From Candidatus Accumulibacter proximus (lineage in GTDB: Bacteria; Pseudomonadota; Gammaproteobacteria; Burkholderiales; Rhodocyclaceae), in contig JADJMH010000038.1 in the NCBI GenBank assembly GCA_016709675.1, forward strand, positions 1 through 64,000: a stretch of 64,000 nucleotides of DNA. The letters run 5' to 3'. Below the pieces are notes generated by a model. It made no database searches, was not told the DNA's origin, and saw only the letters and a list, made by a program, of their open reading frames with translations. Numbering within the stretch: position 1 is the stretch's first letter; each line of letters opens with the position of its first letter. Both the position numbers and the translations under genes were made by a program. Below are positions 1 through 9,131 of this stretch, in pieces.

Positions 1-891
1 CGATCGATAACGCCTGACCGATGCTCGCCAGCAAATTCGCCAGGCAGTTTTGCGGGTCGCCACGCGTGCACGGGTCAGACGCCTGGCCGGCGTCATCGGG
101 TGGCTCGTCGAACCGGCGCCGGGGCCGTCGATGGCTTCGGCGATCCCGGGTTCTGGGTCTCCCGCGCTCGTTGATCTCATCCATCGCCAGCGCCATCGCA
201 CAGCTCGGGTGATTTCGGCAGCAGATGGCACAAGCGGCAAAATCACCGTCTTGAGACCCATCGAGCACGAAGTGAGTGTCAAAGGCTCTCCTTGCGCGGC
301 TTCCTGGCCATCCAGTAGCCGCGGGAATGATCCCGAACCTGCTCGACCTGCTCCTTCGACAGAGCGTGGAAGGTGCGGCTTTACCGTCCCCGAACACCGC
401 GACGGCGTAGGAAACCGACGATCGCCCCGTTCTTCGTCTGCAGCCGGAAGGCCGTTCTGCTTCAGCGGCTCATCCATCAGATCGATTCAGACCGGACGAT
501 GTCGAAACGGTCGTTTGATCCGCCTTCGTGACCGTAGATATCCTGCACCAGGCCACTGTTGCCGGAAAGCTTCATCAAGCCCTGATAGCGGAATCGCTGG
601 CACTGGCTACCAAGCGGGACGAGTGCGCTTCGCCCATCAGGCCGACTTCGAGGCCGAGCTGGCTGGACTGGATGACGGCAGCGAGACGCTGCGCTGCGGA
701 TCGACATCGGCGAGTTTCGGATTCAGGCGAAGGCGGTCAGCGCCACCAGACGATACGATCCGGGCTGAGATCGCCCCGGGACGACGCACGGGCGACTTCG
801 CCCTTGAACTGTTCGGCATCACCGGAAACGAGACCGCATTGGCCGGCGTTCCCTGACGGGACTTCTGCAGATTGCGCAAGGTTTGTGACAT
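1..891 (-). pseudogene. recT: Frameshifted RecT-family single-strand annealing protein
   Basis: The reverse strand encodes recognisable RecT pieces in changing frames. An N-terminus starts at the ATG at 889-891 (MSQTLRNLQKSRQGTPANAV). It is followed by NPKLADVDPQ, then YQGLMKLSGNSGLVQDIY, then VSYAVAVFGDGKAAPS, then SKEQVEQVRDHSRGYWMARK, then MGLKTVILPLVP. No single frame stays open, so several indels separate the blocks. RecT proteins anneal single-stranded DNA during phage or ICE recombination and pair with a RecE-type exonuclease; one lies just upstream on the same strand. The C-terminus may run off the window start. The gene is decayed or badly sequenced; decay is favoured because the two neighbouring recombination genes are damaged too. 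Confidence 0.75.
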
Positions 892-983
892 AGTTTTCTC
901 AAAAAGAAAGGCCGGAGACACCCTGTCGCCCAAAGCGGGGACTGGTTCCCCGCCGGGGTGGATGAACTACAGAAAAGGGCCGC

Positions 984-1815
984 TCAGGCGGCGTCGAACG
1001 CGAAGGCTTCGGCGTTGGCGGCCCAGCGCGGCAGGGAGATCAGTTCGACCTCGCCCGCCGGCTGGTACGCCGGCCAGGTGCCGGATTCCTGGCACCACTT
1101 CAAGAGCTGCAGCGCGGCCTGGTACTTCCTGCGACCAATCTCTATGATTTCCGGATCGGCCCGATACACCGCGACGGCATGCGGTGGCTCCTTCTCGACG
1201 GCGACGAAGAGAAAGGTAGCTCCTGCCGGTCACGCGCCCGAGTTCATCGACGTAGAACGCCGCCTGGACGTCGTAGCCGAGGTTGGCGATGGCGCGGGAA
1301 AAGCCGCGGCTGCTGGCATCGAGACAGCTCTTGAGATCAACGATGGCTGTCTCGTTGAACCAGTCGGGACGACACCGGCAGGCGATGCCGGTGGCTGGAT
1401 CGCTCCAGAAAGCCGATAGCTCGGCTTCTCCCTGCTCGAGCAGTCTGGCCGCCCCCTGGTGGGCGAGCACGGCAGCGCGCATCCGGCCCAGGGTCGCCAG
1501 ATCCTCGGGGGGGATCAGGGTCTTGCCCTGGGTGGCCTCCTCGAACCGGGCAGCGGCTTCCTTGCCTTCCTTGGTGCGGCGATCAAACTTCTCGGCCACC
1601 ACGAACTCCTCGGAAAAGCGGTCCGGCTCGAGGACGTAGGGTGGAACCGCGCTGCCGAACGCCATCGCCGGCGTCGGTGGCGGCGGATGGTCCAGCGTTT
1701 CGCGCAGATGCGCGGGACTCTTGAGCATCTTGAGGATGCCGGAGTGTCCGATCGACTGATCGGCGTGATACTGCTTGGCCGGCAGGTGCAGCAGGCCAGG
1801 ATGTCTCGGATGCAT
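984..1815 (-). pseudogene. Frameshifted RecE-like PD-(D/E)XK exonuclease (DUF3799)
   Basis: The N-terminal 200 or so codons read as a DUF3799/RecE-like nuclease: YHADQSIGHSGILKMLKSP near the start, then AFGSAVPPYVLEPDRF, and the catalytic-looking strand AIVDLKSCLDAS followed by YDVQAAFYVDELG, the usual end of the nuclease fold. Around 1185-1215 the frame shifts. The expected C-terminus (MYRADPEIIEIGRRKYQAAL, ending AFAFDAA) continues in another frame to the stop at 984-986. One indel therefore splits an otherwise well-preserved gene. It lies upstream of the recT remnant on the same strand, the usual exo-recT pairing in phages, plasmids and ICEs. The start ATG at 1815 is supported by the conserved N-terminus. 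Confidence 0.75.
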
Positions 1816-2123
1816 GGTGCCTCCAGAATGAGAATGCCGGAGTCACCTGCCCCTACCGGGGAAAGCGTCCCCGGACGGGTGGATGAATTGCTGCTTTTTT
1901 TGTGCGGCCAGCGACCGCGACTTGCTCGGGCGCATGAGAATGCATGGCGCTCGCTCAAAGACTGCTTTCCGGAAGGTGCTCAGCGAGCGCCCTCGGGAAA
2001 GCCCCGGCAGGCCGGGGCGGGGTTCAGGCGACTATTCGCGCTGGCTGCGAAAGGGCGAGTGCCCTGCGCAGCAGCGTGCGGGTTTCCGGATCGGTACGGC
2101 CTGCCTGGAGTCTCTGGTGGAGA

Positions 2124-2330
2124 TCACAGGCAGGTGCGATCGGGAGACTCCTGATCAGATGGAGCACTCCTGGCACGACGCTGGGCCTGACCAGACGCTG
2201 GTGCATCGTTCGTGGACGGGCGAGCGCCGAGCATCTGCATGTCGCTGGCGACGATCTCGGCCGTGTAACGATCCTGACCCGCCTGGTCCTGCCATTTGCG
2301 GGTCTGGATGCCGCCGTATCCTGACGGGGC
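2124..2330 (-). pseudogene. ssb-like fragment
   Basis: The reverse strand encodes [20 protein letters not shown] followed by [14 protein letters not shown]. This closely matches the OB-fold end of single-stranded DNA-binding proteins (typically [12 protein letters not shown]...YTTEIVA.EMQML). The N-terminal half of an SSB is not recognisable in this frame, and the acidic C-terminal tip is missing. It is best read as a remnant of an element-borne ssb that belonged with the neighbouring exonuclease and recT. The roughly 300 bases between it and the exonuclease start (1816-2123) hold no gene I can support. Confidence 0.55.
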
Positions 2331-2541
2331 GACCCCGCCGGGGGTGGAAGAAAATGCTGTTTGTGACGAAGGCCAGCTACCTTCACTTCGATCGGCCTGG
2401 GCGGAACGAGAGATGGTTGAATTCTGTGGCGCGGCCGGTGTCGCCGAAGCGTGAAAAGCGTTCGCTTGGGTTGCTTTTCGAACATTGCCACCGCGGTTCA
2501 ATGGATACGCTGCAGCTGGTCGACATCACCGGAGACAGGCC

Positions 2542-3195
2542 ATGGCGCAAAGGCAGCGCAGCGTATCGACGCAAATTCCGTCGGTCAGGCAGGACCACAG
2601 CCGGCCATTCCTGACGCAGAAGGCGATGCTGAGTTCGCTGCATGCGCAGCAGGTCTTCGACCGCGGCTACGAGATGTGCGCCAACGCGCTGTTCTCGTTG
2701 AGCGTGGTTCTGCGGTTCATCGGATCGGAAGCTCAGGCGCAGGAAGTCGACGCCCTGGTCGATGCGCTGATTGACCAAACCCTGGAGGATCTGCGCAAGG
2801 AATCGCTGCGCATCCGGGAGATCGTCGAGAGCAACGGGATCGAATCCGCCATCGGCTACACCAGCGCCAGGACCGTCGAGGCGCAGATCACCTCGCCGCG
2901 GGCAATCCGCTATCTGGCGATCATTCGTGAGTTCGACAGCATGCTGGCCCAGATGGATGCGCTCTGGCTGTCATCGGTCGTCACGGACAGCCAGTACGCA
3001 CGCGGAGTGTACGAGTGGAAGCGGCGGATTCTTCGTCTGGCTGGGCAGATCCGGCAGATGGCGAGTCGGGCGGTGCTGGCGGCGCGGAGGAAGGAGGCGG
3101 GGGAAATGGTGGCTGAAGGCGGCGAGCCTCCGCTTGGGGAGGATGGAAGCGTGGTGACTGAGGGCAGCACCGAGGAGCGCTCGAAAAGCGAGTAG
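2542..3195 (+). CDS. DUF1845/AcaB-like protein of conjugative elements
   Basis: This 217-aa protein begins at the ATG at 2542, which has GGAGA about eight bases upstream; an in-frame start 57 bases earlier is less likely. Its middle (LHAQQVFDRGYEMCANALFS, then coil-rich sequence and RAIRYLAIIREFDSMLAQMD) has the shape of the DUF1845/AcaB-type proteins found in integrating conjugative elements and large plasmids, some of which are transcription regulators. The N-terminus is basic and the last 40 residues are Glu/Ser-rich and probably disordered. It is the only intact gene in the mobile-element segment at 1-3.9 kb. The family call rests on pattern similarity alone, so a hypothetical ICE protein is the safe alternative. 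Confidence 0.5.
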   Translation: MAQRQRSVSTQIPSVRQDHSRPFLTQKAMLSSLHAQQVFDRGYEMCANALFSLSVVLRFIGSEAQAQEVDALVDALIDQTLEDLRKESLRIREIVESNGIESAIGYTSARTVEAQITSPRAIRYLAIIREFDSMLAQMDALWLSSVVTDSQYARGVYEWKRRILRLAGQIRQMASRAVLAARRKEAGEMVAEGGEPPLGEDGSVVTEGSTEERSKSE

Positions 3196-3410
3196 AGCGC
3201 AGGCGCAACCCCCTTCCAAGAACAGGCGGGCTGCGAATGCCCACTGCCAACGGTTCCTGTCCCCGCAAACGCATTTTCCACCGCCAAGCGTACGGGTCGG
3301 CCCCTCGCTGCGGTTGAGGTGAGGCGCCAACCTCTCGCCGCGAGCCGGAGACAAGGTCGACAGGCATCCCGCGACTGCCCTTGCAGATTGAGGTGTCTTC
3401 GCAGCTGCCC

Positions 3411-3539
3411 ATGGCACAGGAACAAAGTCGCGCCCGTGCCAACGACAACACGACGGAAGAGTCGTCGCTCGTCGTCGGACTACTGGCGCCTCGTCCTTCG
3501 GTATCGAAGCCATCGCTCAGCACATCGGCAGGGGGTTAG
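3411..3539 (+). CDS. Possible small ORF, 42 aa
   Basis: An ATG at 3411 opens a 42-codon frame (MAQEQSRARANDNTTEESSL, then a Pro/Ser-rich tail) that ends at TAG 3537-3539. The amino-acid composition is more natural than that of the shadow frames here, but no ribosome-binding site is visible and I recognise no family. It is listed only as a candidate. Confidence 0.2.
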   Translation: MAQEQSRARANDNTTEESSLVVGLLAPRPSVSKPSLSTSAGG

Positions 3540-3884
3540 TCCTGCAGCCGAAATGGCCAAAAGGGCGTGGTGGCTGGGTTGCGGAGGCGCATCTGCACTC
3601 CCTTGCCCCATTTGTTCGCGAAGCCCGAATTCGCAGGGCCTGACCGATGATGGGACGCTTCTTGCTTACCGAAGGTCTCTATCCCGTACTTCTTCCCGAC
3701 TCTCAACTGGTTTCACTGCGGGACGATAGCTGACATATGATTCATCCAGCGGCCTCGCGCCTCCTCCGCCCCCCGGTCACTCTCCTGACCAGCATGGAGG
3801 CGCCATCAATATTCCACCCACGTCACGTCGGCGGGACTCGTTGGAGGATGGCTTTTTGTGGGTGATATTGCGAGTCAGCAGGCA

Positions 3885-3914
3885 ATTGATTGATAATTAT
3901 ACTTATTAATCAAT
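3885..3914. repeat. AT-rich imperfect palindrome beside tRNA-Ser
   Basis: Two 12-base arms, ATTGATTGATAA and TTATTAATCAAT, face each other across a 6-base spacer with one mismatch pair. It lies 17 bases beyond the 3' end of tRNA-Ser in an AT-rich island. It could be a terminator for the tRNA, a protein-binding site, or part of an attachment region. Confidence 0.45.
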
Positions 3915-3931
3915 CGGTTAGAACAATATAC

Positions 3932-4022
3932 TGGCGGAGAGAGCGGGATTCGAACCCGCGGTGGGATGTTATCCCACACACGCTTTCCAGGCGTGCGACT
4001 TAAACCACTCATCCATCTCTCC
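3932..4022 (-). tRNA. tRNA-Ser (anticodon GGA)
   Basis: The reverse strand reads as a class II tRNA. The acceptor GGAGAGA pairs with the 3' arm, the anticodon loop is CTGGAAA (anticodon GGA), there is a long variable arm GTGGGATAACATCCCAC, the T-loop is GGTTCGAATCC, and the terminal CCA is encoded at 3932-3934. Its 3' end faces the mobile-element remnant at 1-3.9 kb, as expected for a tRNA used as an integration target. Confidence 0.95.
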
Positions 4023-4153
4023 GGAAGGAGGCGAATTCTAGCAGAAGGCATCGGGAACACCAAACTTGGAGCGGCGAGGTTTAACATTGCGGTGAGGATT
4101 CATCCCGGATGACCCCTATATCGCCCAGAAGCCCTTTTTCCGAAGGAAGTCCG

Positions 4154-4678
4154 ATGCCCAAAACCACCAGTGCCGCCGATTTGGCAGCGGCAGTCCGGCT
4201 TGCTGAACAGACTGCCGAGGCGATGTACAGCCGCGACGCGGCAAGCAGGCTGATTGGCCTGGAGATCATCTCCGTCCGTCCAGGTTACTCGCGTCTGATG
4301 ATGGTCGTTCGACCGGACATGGTCAACGGCCATCACATCTGTCACGGCGGTTTTCTCTTCACCCTCGCCGACTCGGCTTTCGCCTATGCCTGCAACGCCT
4401 ACAACCGGAACACGGTTGCTTCGGCCTGCCACATCGACTTCCTTACCCCGGCCAGGGAGGGCGAAGTTCTCGAAGCCGAATGCGAGGAACGATCTCGTTC
4501 AGGCCGGACCGGCGTTTACGACACCACCATCCGCAACCATAACGGCAAGACGATCGCCCTCTTCCGCGGCAAGTCATACCTGATCACCGGCGAAGTCATC
4601 GCCGGACTGGAGGCCGAAGAGGCGCGCCCGGCCTCAGCCAGCCCGCCAGTCAGCAGGGTCGAGGGGAATCCGCAGTGA
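4154..4678 (+). CDS. paaI: PaaI-type hydroxyphenylacetyl-CoA thioesterase
   Basis: This 174-aa single hot-dog-fold protein carries the PaaI signature NGHHICHGGFLFTLADSAFA in its first half. The HGG..FTLAD segment forms the central helix that holds the catalytic Asp and binds CoA. Family members hydrolyse ring-hydroxylated phenylacetyl-CoA thioesters in phenylacetate catabolism and rescue trapped CoA. The ATG at 4154 is chosen because GGAAG lies just upstream and the homologous N-terminus begins here; a frame start 45 bases earlier has no support. No other paa gene is seen nearby, so it may act as a stand-alone thioesterase. The C-terminal 25 residues are low-complexity Ala/Glu/Ser. Confidence 0.85.
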   Translation: MPKTTSAADLAAAVRLAEQTAEAMYSRDAASRLIGLEIISVRPGYSRLMMVVRPDMVNGHHICHGGFLFTLADSAFAYACNAYNRNTVASACHIDFLTPAREGEVLEAECEERSRSGRTGVYDTTIRNHNGKTIALFRGKSYLITGEVIAGLEAEEARPASASPPVSRVEGNPQ

Positions 4679-4687
4679 GCCGGGCTG

Positions 4688-5398
4688 TCAGGCCAGGAAA
4701 CGGGCCAGCCATGCACTCGCCAGGTCGACGGTGCTGGCCCATTCCTCTGGCTGCATGAAATGCGACGCTCCCGCTATCTCCCGATGGCACAGACGATCAG
4801 GACGCGCGTGATAGCGAGGGCCGAGCTTCTGGTGGAGGATGCGGGCAGCCGCCGGTGGAACAACGGTATCGTGTTCGGCGGTGATCGACAGTAGAGCGGT
4901 CGGGAAGAAGCGCTCGACGGCCAGATCGGGAAGTTCGGCAAGCGTCCATTCGGGGGAGCCAAGAAGCGCCGCCGCCGCGCACAGGCGCCGATCAGCGGTG
5001 ATCGCTCCGTAAGCGATGCAGCCACCCATCGACACCCCGGCGACGCCGATGCGTTCCTCGTCGGTCAGGCCAAGTTCGACGAGCCGGTCGATCAGTGCCG
5101 GCAACTCGGCCACCGTCCCGTTGACGATCCGCTCGAAGAGTCGAGGAGTTTCCCTCGGCGGCCGGCAGGCGTGCTGCGCCAGATTGGCAAACTGACGCTG
5201 GCCATGGCCGATGGCATCGACGCCGACGGCTAGTAGCCCACGCTCGGCAAGGCGGCACAATTCGGGCAGGTGGACTTCCTTGTCTGCGCCAAAGCCATGA
5301 AACCATAGCACCGTCGGCAAGGGTGAACACGTGCCCGCAGGGCGTGCGATCAGCAGCGGTGTCTGTGCAAATCGTGCGTGCTCGACGGCGACATTCAT
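4688..5398 (-). CDS. Alpha/beta hydrolase (serine esterase/dienelactone-hydrolase-like)
   Basis: This 236-aa protein has the oxyanion-loop strand VLWFHGFGADKE (residues 30-41), the nucleophile elbow GVSMGG with Ser at about 123, an acid in SITAEHDTVVPP and a late catalytic His in GASHFMQPEEW, so the triad is complete. The spacing and the early HGFGADK motif resemble prolyl-oligopeptidase-type small esterases (YitV/YtxM-like). It has no signal peptide and is presumably cytoplasmic. The substrate is unknown. The ATG at 5396-5398 is preferred over the longer frame because the upstream 29 residues are Arg-rich and look non-coding. It is convergent with the thioesterase gene. Confidence 0.7.
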   Translation of the reverse strand: MNVAVEHARFAQTPLLIARPAGTCSPLPTVLWFHGFGADKEVHLPELCRLAERGLLAVGVDAIGHGQRQFANLAQHACRPPRETPRLFERIVNGTVAELPALIDRLVELGLTDEERIGVAGVSMGGCIAYGAITADRRLCAAAALLGSPEWTLAELPDLAVERFFPTALLSITAEHDTVVPPAAARILHQKLGPRYHARPDRLCHREIAGASHFMQPEEWASTVDLASAWLARFLA

Positions 5399-5552
5399 GG
5401 CGGAATCTCTATCGCGGCACAGGCCAGCCGCAACTGCGCGGTCAGCCCCCTTCTTCCGCGCGCCGCGAACGACCGGGAGTTGCATTGCGGTGCTCCTCGG
5501 CTGAACCAGCCGTATTCCGGCTGGCGGCTGCCATGACAGTCGCAGAATCGGA

Positions 5553-6362
5553 TCACAACGTTTCAGCGCTGCCCAGGGCTTGGCTGTCCACCGCCGCAGG
5601 CACCAGTGGGTCAGTGCTGCCTGGTAGCCACTGCGGCGGAACGGCGCACGTCCATCCGAGACGATCGATCAAGCGCGCAAAATCGGCTGCCAGCGGTGCG
5701 GTCAGCGTCAGCGACGCGCCTGTCACCGGATGCACCAGACGTAGCTCGGTGCTCGCCAGCAGCAGGCGGTCGCAGGCAAAGAGCCGCTGGAACAGGCGAT
5801 TGTGGGCACCCTTGCCATAGGTGGCATCGCCGATGATCGGATGCGCAATATGCTTGAGGTGCCGGCGCAACTGGTGGCGGCGCCCGCTCAGGGGTTCGAG
5901 CTCAACCAGCGCATAGCGGCTGGTCGGATAGCGGTCGACGCGGTACGGTAGTTCGATCGTGGCGAGACGCCGGTAGCGGCTTATGGCTTCCTGCGCGGCG
6001 GCAGCCAGCGCTGCTTCAGCGACACGTTCGACGGCGTCGAAATGGCGCCGCAGTGGGTGATCGATCTCACCGGCAGCATCCGGGTAACCGCGCACCACCG
6101 CGAGATAGCGCTTGCCCACCAGCCGCTGCTCGAACATCGTGCTCAGCATGCGCCCAACCTCTCTGCTCAAGGCGAACAAGAGAACGCCCGACGCCCCCTT
6201 GTCGAGCCGGTGCACCGGATATACCCGGCAACCGATCTGCTGGCGCAGCATCTGCAGTGCAAAGCGTCGTTCGTGCGCGTCGAGCGCGGTCCGATGCACC
6301 AGCAGGCCTGCCGGTTTGTGGATGGCGACCAGATGCTCGTCGCAGAAGACGATGGGAAGCAT
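5553..6362 (-). CDS. truC: tRNA pseudouridine(65) synthase TruC
   Basis: This 269-aa RluA-family pseudouridine synthase has IVFCDEHLVAIHKPAGLLVH at the N-terminus and the catalytic motif HRLDKGASG at 51-59, whose Asp attacks the uridine. RRHQLRRHLKHIAHPIIGD, the conserved RNA-binding and structural strand, follows. The short N-terminus without an S4 domain is typical of TruC, which modifies U65 in the T-arm. The ATG at 6360-6362 fits the family start; a TTG seven codons upstream is possible. It follows ychJ on the same strand with a gap of about 30 bases. Confidence 0.88.
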   Translation of the reverse strand: MLPIVFCDEHLVAIHKPAGLLVHRTALDAHERRFALQMLRQQIGCRVYPVHRLDKGASGVLLFALSREVGRMLSTMFEQRLVGKRYLAVVRGYPDAAGEIDHPLRRHFDAVERVAEAALAAAAQEAISRYRRLATIELPYRVDRYPTSRYALVELEPLSGRRHQLRRHLKHIAHPIIGDATYGKGAHNRLFQRLFACDRLLLASTELRLVHPVTGASLTLTAPLAADFARLIDRLGWTCAVPPQWLPGSTDPLVPAAVDSQALGSAETL

Positions 6363-6392
6363 GTCGTTGGCGGCCGTGAGCAATCCGCGCGA

Positions 6393-6863
6393 TCAGGAAG
6401 CCGCAACGACCGAGGCCGCCTCGCCGCTGAGCCGGCCAGGGAAGTCGCCGTCGACGTAGTACCAGCGTTCATCTTCTCGCACGAAACGGCTGACTTCGTG
6501 CTGTCGTTCGGCGCGGCCGGCAAGACGGTAGCGAGCAATGAACTCGACGATTGCCGTGTCGGGGCCGGTGACGACATGCCGCCGGATATCGAGACCCAGC
6601 CAGGTCGGTGAAGGCTGGAAGTCGAGGTCCAGCTGCAGCGGGCGGGTGGAGGAGTGCCAGGTTTCCCGGACGTAGGCGTAGGCGCCGATGACGTAGGCAG
6701 TGTAGCGCGAGCGCATCAATGCCTCAGCGTCAGGCGCCTGCAGGCCCTCGTGAAGCGGCTGGCAGCAATCGGCGTAGGGACGCCGGCTGCCGCAGGGGCA
6801 AGCGTCGAATTGACCTGGCCCTTCGCGCAATGCAGCACCGCGGGTCCGCCTTTTTCTCGTCAT
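6393..6863 (-). CDS. ychJ: YchJ-family SEC-C metal-binding protein
   Basis: This 156-aa protein has an N-terminal SEC-C-type zinc-binding segment, CPCGSRRPYADCCQPLH, followed by the YchJ core MRSRYTAYVIGAYAYVRETW and a closing RYRLAGRAERQHEVSRFVRE. Members are small cytoplasmic proteins of unknown function (UPF0225). The ATG at 6861-6863 is used because the longer frame adds only an implausible 11 residues. It is probably co-transcribed with truC. Confidence 0.85.
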   Translation of the reverse strand: MTRKRRTRGAALREGPGQFDACPCGSRRPYADCCQPLHEGLQAPDAEALMRSRYTAYVIGAYAYVRETWHSSTRPLQLDLDFQPSPTWLGLDIRRHVVTGPDTAIVEFIARYRLAGRAERQHEVSRFVREDERWYYVDGDFPGRLSGEAASVVAAS

Positions 6864-6973
6864 ACTTTGCTTGCAGGATGGTTTCTCGACCGGCAAAGCA
6901 TGCCACAGCGCAATTCACGACGCCAGGCGTCCCTTCCGCGGCGCGCGCCGCCGCCATCTGCTTCGCTGCGGAA

Positions 6974-7240
6974 CTAGCGGTGGCGCATGCCGCCACTGCC
7001 ACGTGCCATGGCTTCGTTCACGCGCAGCGGCTTGCCGTGTAAATCCTTGCCGTCAAGGGCGGCAATCGCGGCGAGCGAATGCGCCTTGCCCGGCATTTCG
7101 ACAAAGCCGAAGCCCTTTGATGCGCCGCTGAACAGCTCGCGCATGATCTGCACCGATTTCACCTGGCCGAAGGCCTTGAACAGATCGGTGAGTGCTGTTT
7201 CGTCCGTCTCGGGTGCGAGATTGCCCACGAAAATATTCAT
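6974..7240 (-). CDS. RNA-recognition-motif protein
   Basis: This 88-aa protein is a single RRM domain. MNIFVGNLAPETDE carries RNP2 (IFVGNL) and SKGFGFVEM carries RNP1, with the aromatic residues that stack on RNA bases. The short Gly/Arg tail is typical of bacterial RRM proteins, which are often cold-inducible. AGGAG lies eight bases upstream of the ATG. It sits directly downstream of the DEAD-box helicase gene rhlE, about 50 bases away, which suggests joint expression in RNA remodelling. Confidence 0.9.
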   Translation of the reverse strand: MNIFVGNLAPETDETALTDLFKAFGQVKSVQIMRELFSGASKGFGFVEMPGKAHSLAAIAALDGKDLHGKPLRVNEAMARGSGGMRHR

Positions 7241-7293
7241 TGCCGGCTCCTGTTCTGAAGTTTGTGTAAAAGGTTTCCAGCGTGTGCCGCTGC

Positions 7294-8703
7294 TTAGCTG
7301 CCGCGCCGGGTGGGGCTACGGAACAACGCCGGCAGCGCCACAACCGCGCCCGCTCTGGCGCGCTGCGGGGCCCGCTGGGCGCTGCCCGGCTGGGGTGCCG
7401 GATTGCTCTTGCGCGCCGGCTGCGCCGCTGGTGGCCCAGGGCGCGCCGCAGCCGGCTTGCCCGGGCGACCGGTGCCGCGGCGGTTGGCGTCGCGGGCGGC
7501 TCGTTCCGCAGCGGCCTGAGCTTCGGCTGCGGCCGGCGGCTGCACCTGGCCCGGTTCGAAACCGGACACCATCTGGCGCTCAATGCGGCGCGTCAGCAGT
7601 TTCTCGATATCGGCGAGAAACGAGCCCTCCTCGGCCGAAACCAGCGAAATGGCGACACCGGTACTGCCGGCGCGACCGGTTCGGCCGATCCGATGAACAT
7701 AGTCCGCAGGCACGTTTGGCAGCTCGAAGTTGACGACGTGTGGCAGTTCTTCGATGTCCAGGCCACGCGCGGCAATGTCCGTCGCTACCAGGACACGAAC
7801 CGTTCCCGCCTTGAAGCCAGCCAGCGCACGCGTGCGCGCCGGCTGGCTCTTGTTGCCGTGAATCGCCGTCGCCTCGATGCCGGCCTTGCACAGGTACTCC
7901 GCCAGGCGGTTCGCGCCGCTTTTCATGCGCGTGAAAACCAGCACCTGGCGCCAGTCGCCCGACGATACCAGATGGGTCAGCAGTTCGCGCTTGCGCCAGC
8001 CGTCGACCGGATGCACGAGCTGCGCCACCAGTTCCGACTCGGCGTTGCGGCGGGCAACGTCAATCAGCGCCGGTGCGTGCAGCAAACCGTCGGCAAGCTG
8101 ACGAATTTCATTCGAGAAGGTGGCGGAGAACAGGAGGTTCTGGCGCCGCGCCGGGAGCAGCGCAAGGATGCGCCGGATGTCGCGGATGAAACCCATGTCC
8201 AGCATGCGGTCGGCTTCATCGAGCACCAGAATTTCGACATGTGTCAGACTGGCCGTCTTCTGCTGCAGGTGGTCGAGCAGACGGCCTGGAGTGGCGACCA
8301 GAATGTCGACGCCTCGCCGTAGCGCGTCGATCTGCGGGTTGATGTTCACGCCGCCGTAGATCAGGGTGGATTTGAGGGTCAGGTACTGACCGTAGGTCCG
8401 CACACTCTCTTCGACCTGCGCGGCGAGTTCGCGCGTTGGCGTCAGGATCAGCGCCCGGACGCGCCGCGGCGTGTGCGCCGCAGGAGCGGCGCCGGCCACC
8501 GGGATGGACAACCGCTGCAACAGAGGCAGCGTGAAACCAGCGGTCTTGCCGGTACCGGTCTGCGCTCCGGCGAGAACGTCACGTCCCGCAAGGATGACCG
8601 GAATGGCCTGCGCCTGTACCGGCGTCGGTTCGCTGTAGCCTTGTTCGGCGACAACGCGGGTTAGTTCGGCCGACAGGCCGAGCATGGCAAAGGATTGGGA
8701 CAA
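7294..8703 (-). CDS. rhlE: DEAD-box ATP-dependent RNA helicase RhlE
   Basis: This 469-aa helicase shows the Q motif ([14 protein letters not shown]), Walker A AQTGTGKT at 47-54, PTRELA, the DEAD box [16 protein letters not shown], and the C-terminal motif [10 protein letters not shown]. The last 100 residues are Ala/Arg/Pro-rich and probably disordered RNA-binding tail. The start is a TTG at 8701-8703, supported by a strong AGGAG six to eight bases upstream; an ATG six codons later is the alternative. It unwinds short RNA duplexes during ribosome assembly and RNA decay. Confidence 0.9.
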   Translation of the reverse strand: MSQSFAMLGLSAELTRVVAEQGYSEPTPVQAQAIPVILAGRDVLAGAQTGTGKTAGFTLPLLQRLSIPVAGAAPAAHTPRRVRALILTPTRELAAQVEESVRTYGQYLTLKSTLIYGGVNINPQIDALRRGVDILVATPGRLLDHLQQKTASLTHVEILVLDEADRMLDMGFIRDIRRILALLPARRQNLLFSATFSNEIRQLADGLLHAPALIDVARRNAESELVAQLVHPVDGWRKRELLTHLVSSGDWRQVLVFTRMKSGANRLAEYLCKAGIEATAIHGNKSQPARTRALAGFKAGTVRVLVATDIAARGLDIEELPHVVNFELPNVPADYVHRIGRTGRAGSTGVAISLVSAEEGSFLADIEKLLTRRIERQMVSGFEPGQVQPPAAAEAQAAAERAARDANRRGTGRPGKPAAARPGPPAAQPARKSNPAPQPGSAQRAPQRARAGAVVALPALFRSPTRRGS

Positions 8704-9044
8704 GAAAATCTCCTGCGAGCGACCTGCTGCGGCATGACGCCAACAGAGCCGGTTCAGGCGGAACTACTTTTTGGGATGGGAGGCTTCGGGGCGTTCGGCA
8801 TTTGCCGGGAGGAAAACAACCGCGAGGGGAGCGAACTGCCGACCGGATGACACACAGCTCGTTTCCGGGGCGGACTATACACGGTTTGCGGTTGCGCAAG
8901 CAGAATATCGTCTTGCGCCTTCCCGGCCCTCTCCTGCCCCGGCACGGCACTGACCAGGCACTTGTCCGGCGCCGAGACCGTCCACCAATGACAGTTTGCC
9001 GCTTCGGCCCGGGGCTGCCTGCTGCTCGCGAAAACACACTCTGT

Positions 9045-9050
9045 TACAAT
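9045..9050 (+). promoter_or_regulatory. Possible -10 element for serC-serA
   Basis: TACAAT lies 81 bases upstream of the serC ATG in the intergenic region shared with divergent rhlE (8704-9131). No convincing -35 box sits 17 bases upstream, so this is only a candidate. The rest of that 428-base gap shows no gene. Confidence 0.3.
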
Positions 9051-9131
9051 TTGGCGTTTTTTCTAACACAGGCTAGCGGACCTTCGGGGCAGCGCTATCC
9101 CTCGCTTCCTTTTCCCCAGATAGAGGCAATC

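Larger units (their letters stand above)
3196..3931 (+). other. Gene-poor stretch between ICE-like gene and tRNA-Ser
   Basis: No convincing gene is seen. The overlapping long frames on both strands are Arg/Ser/Pro-rich shadows with no family resemblance. The last 50 bases before the tRNA are markedly AT-rich, in contrast to everything around them. The stretch probably holds the boundary of the mobile-element remnant. Confidence 0.4.
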
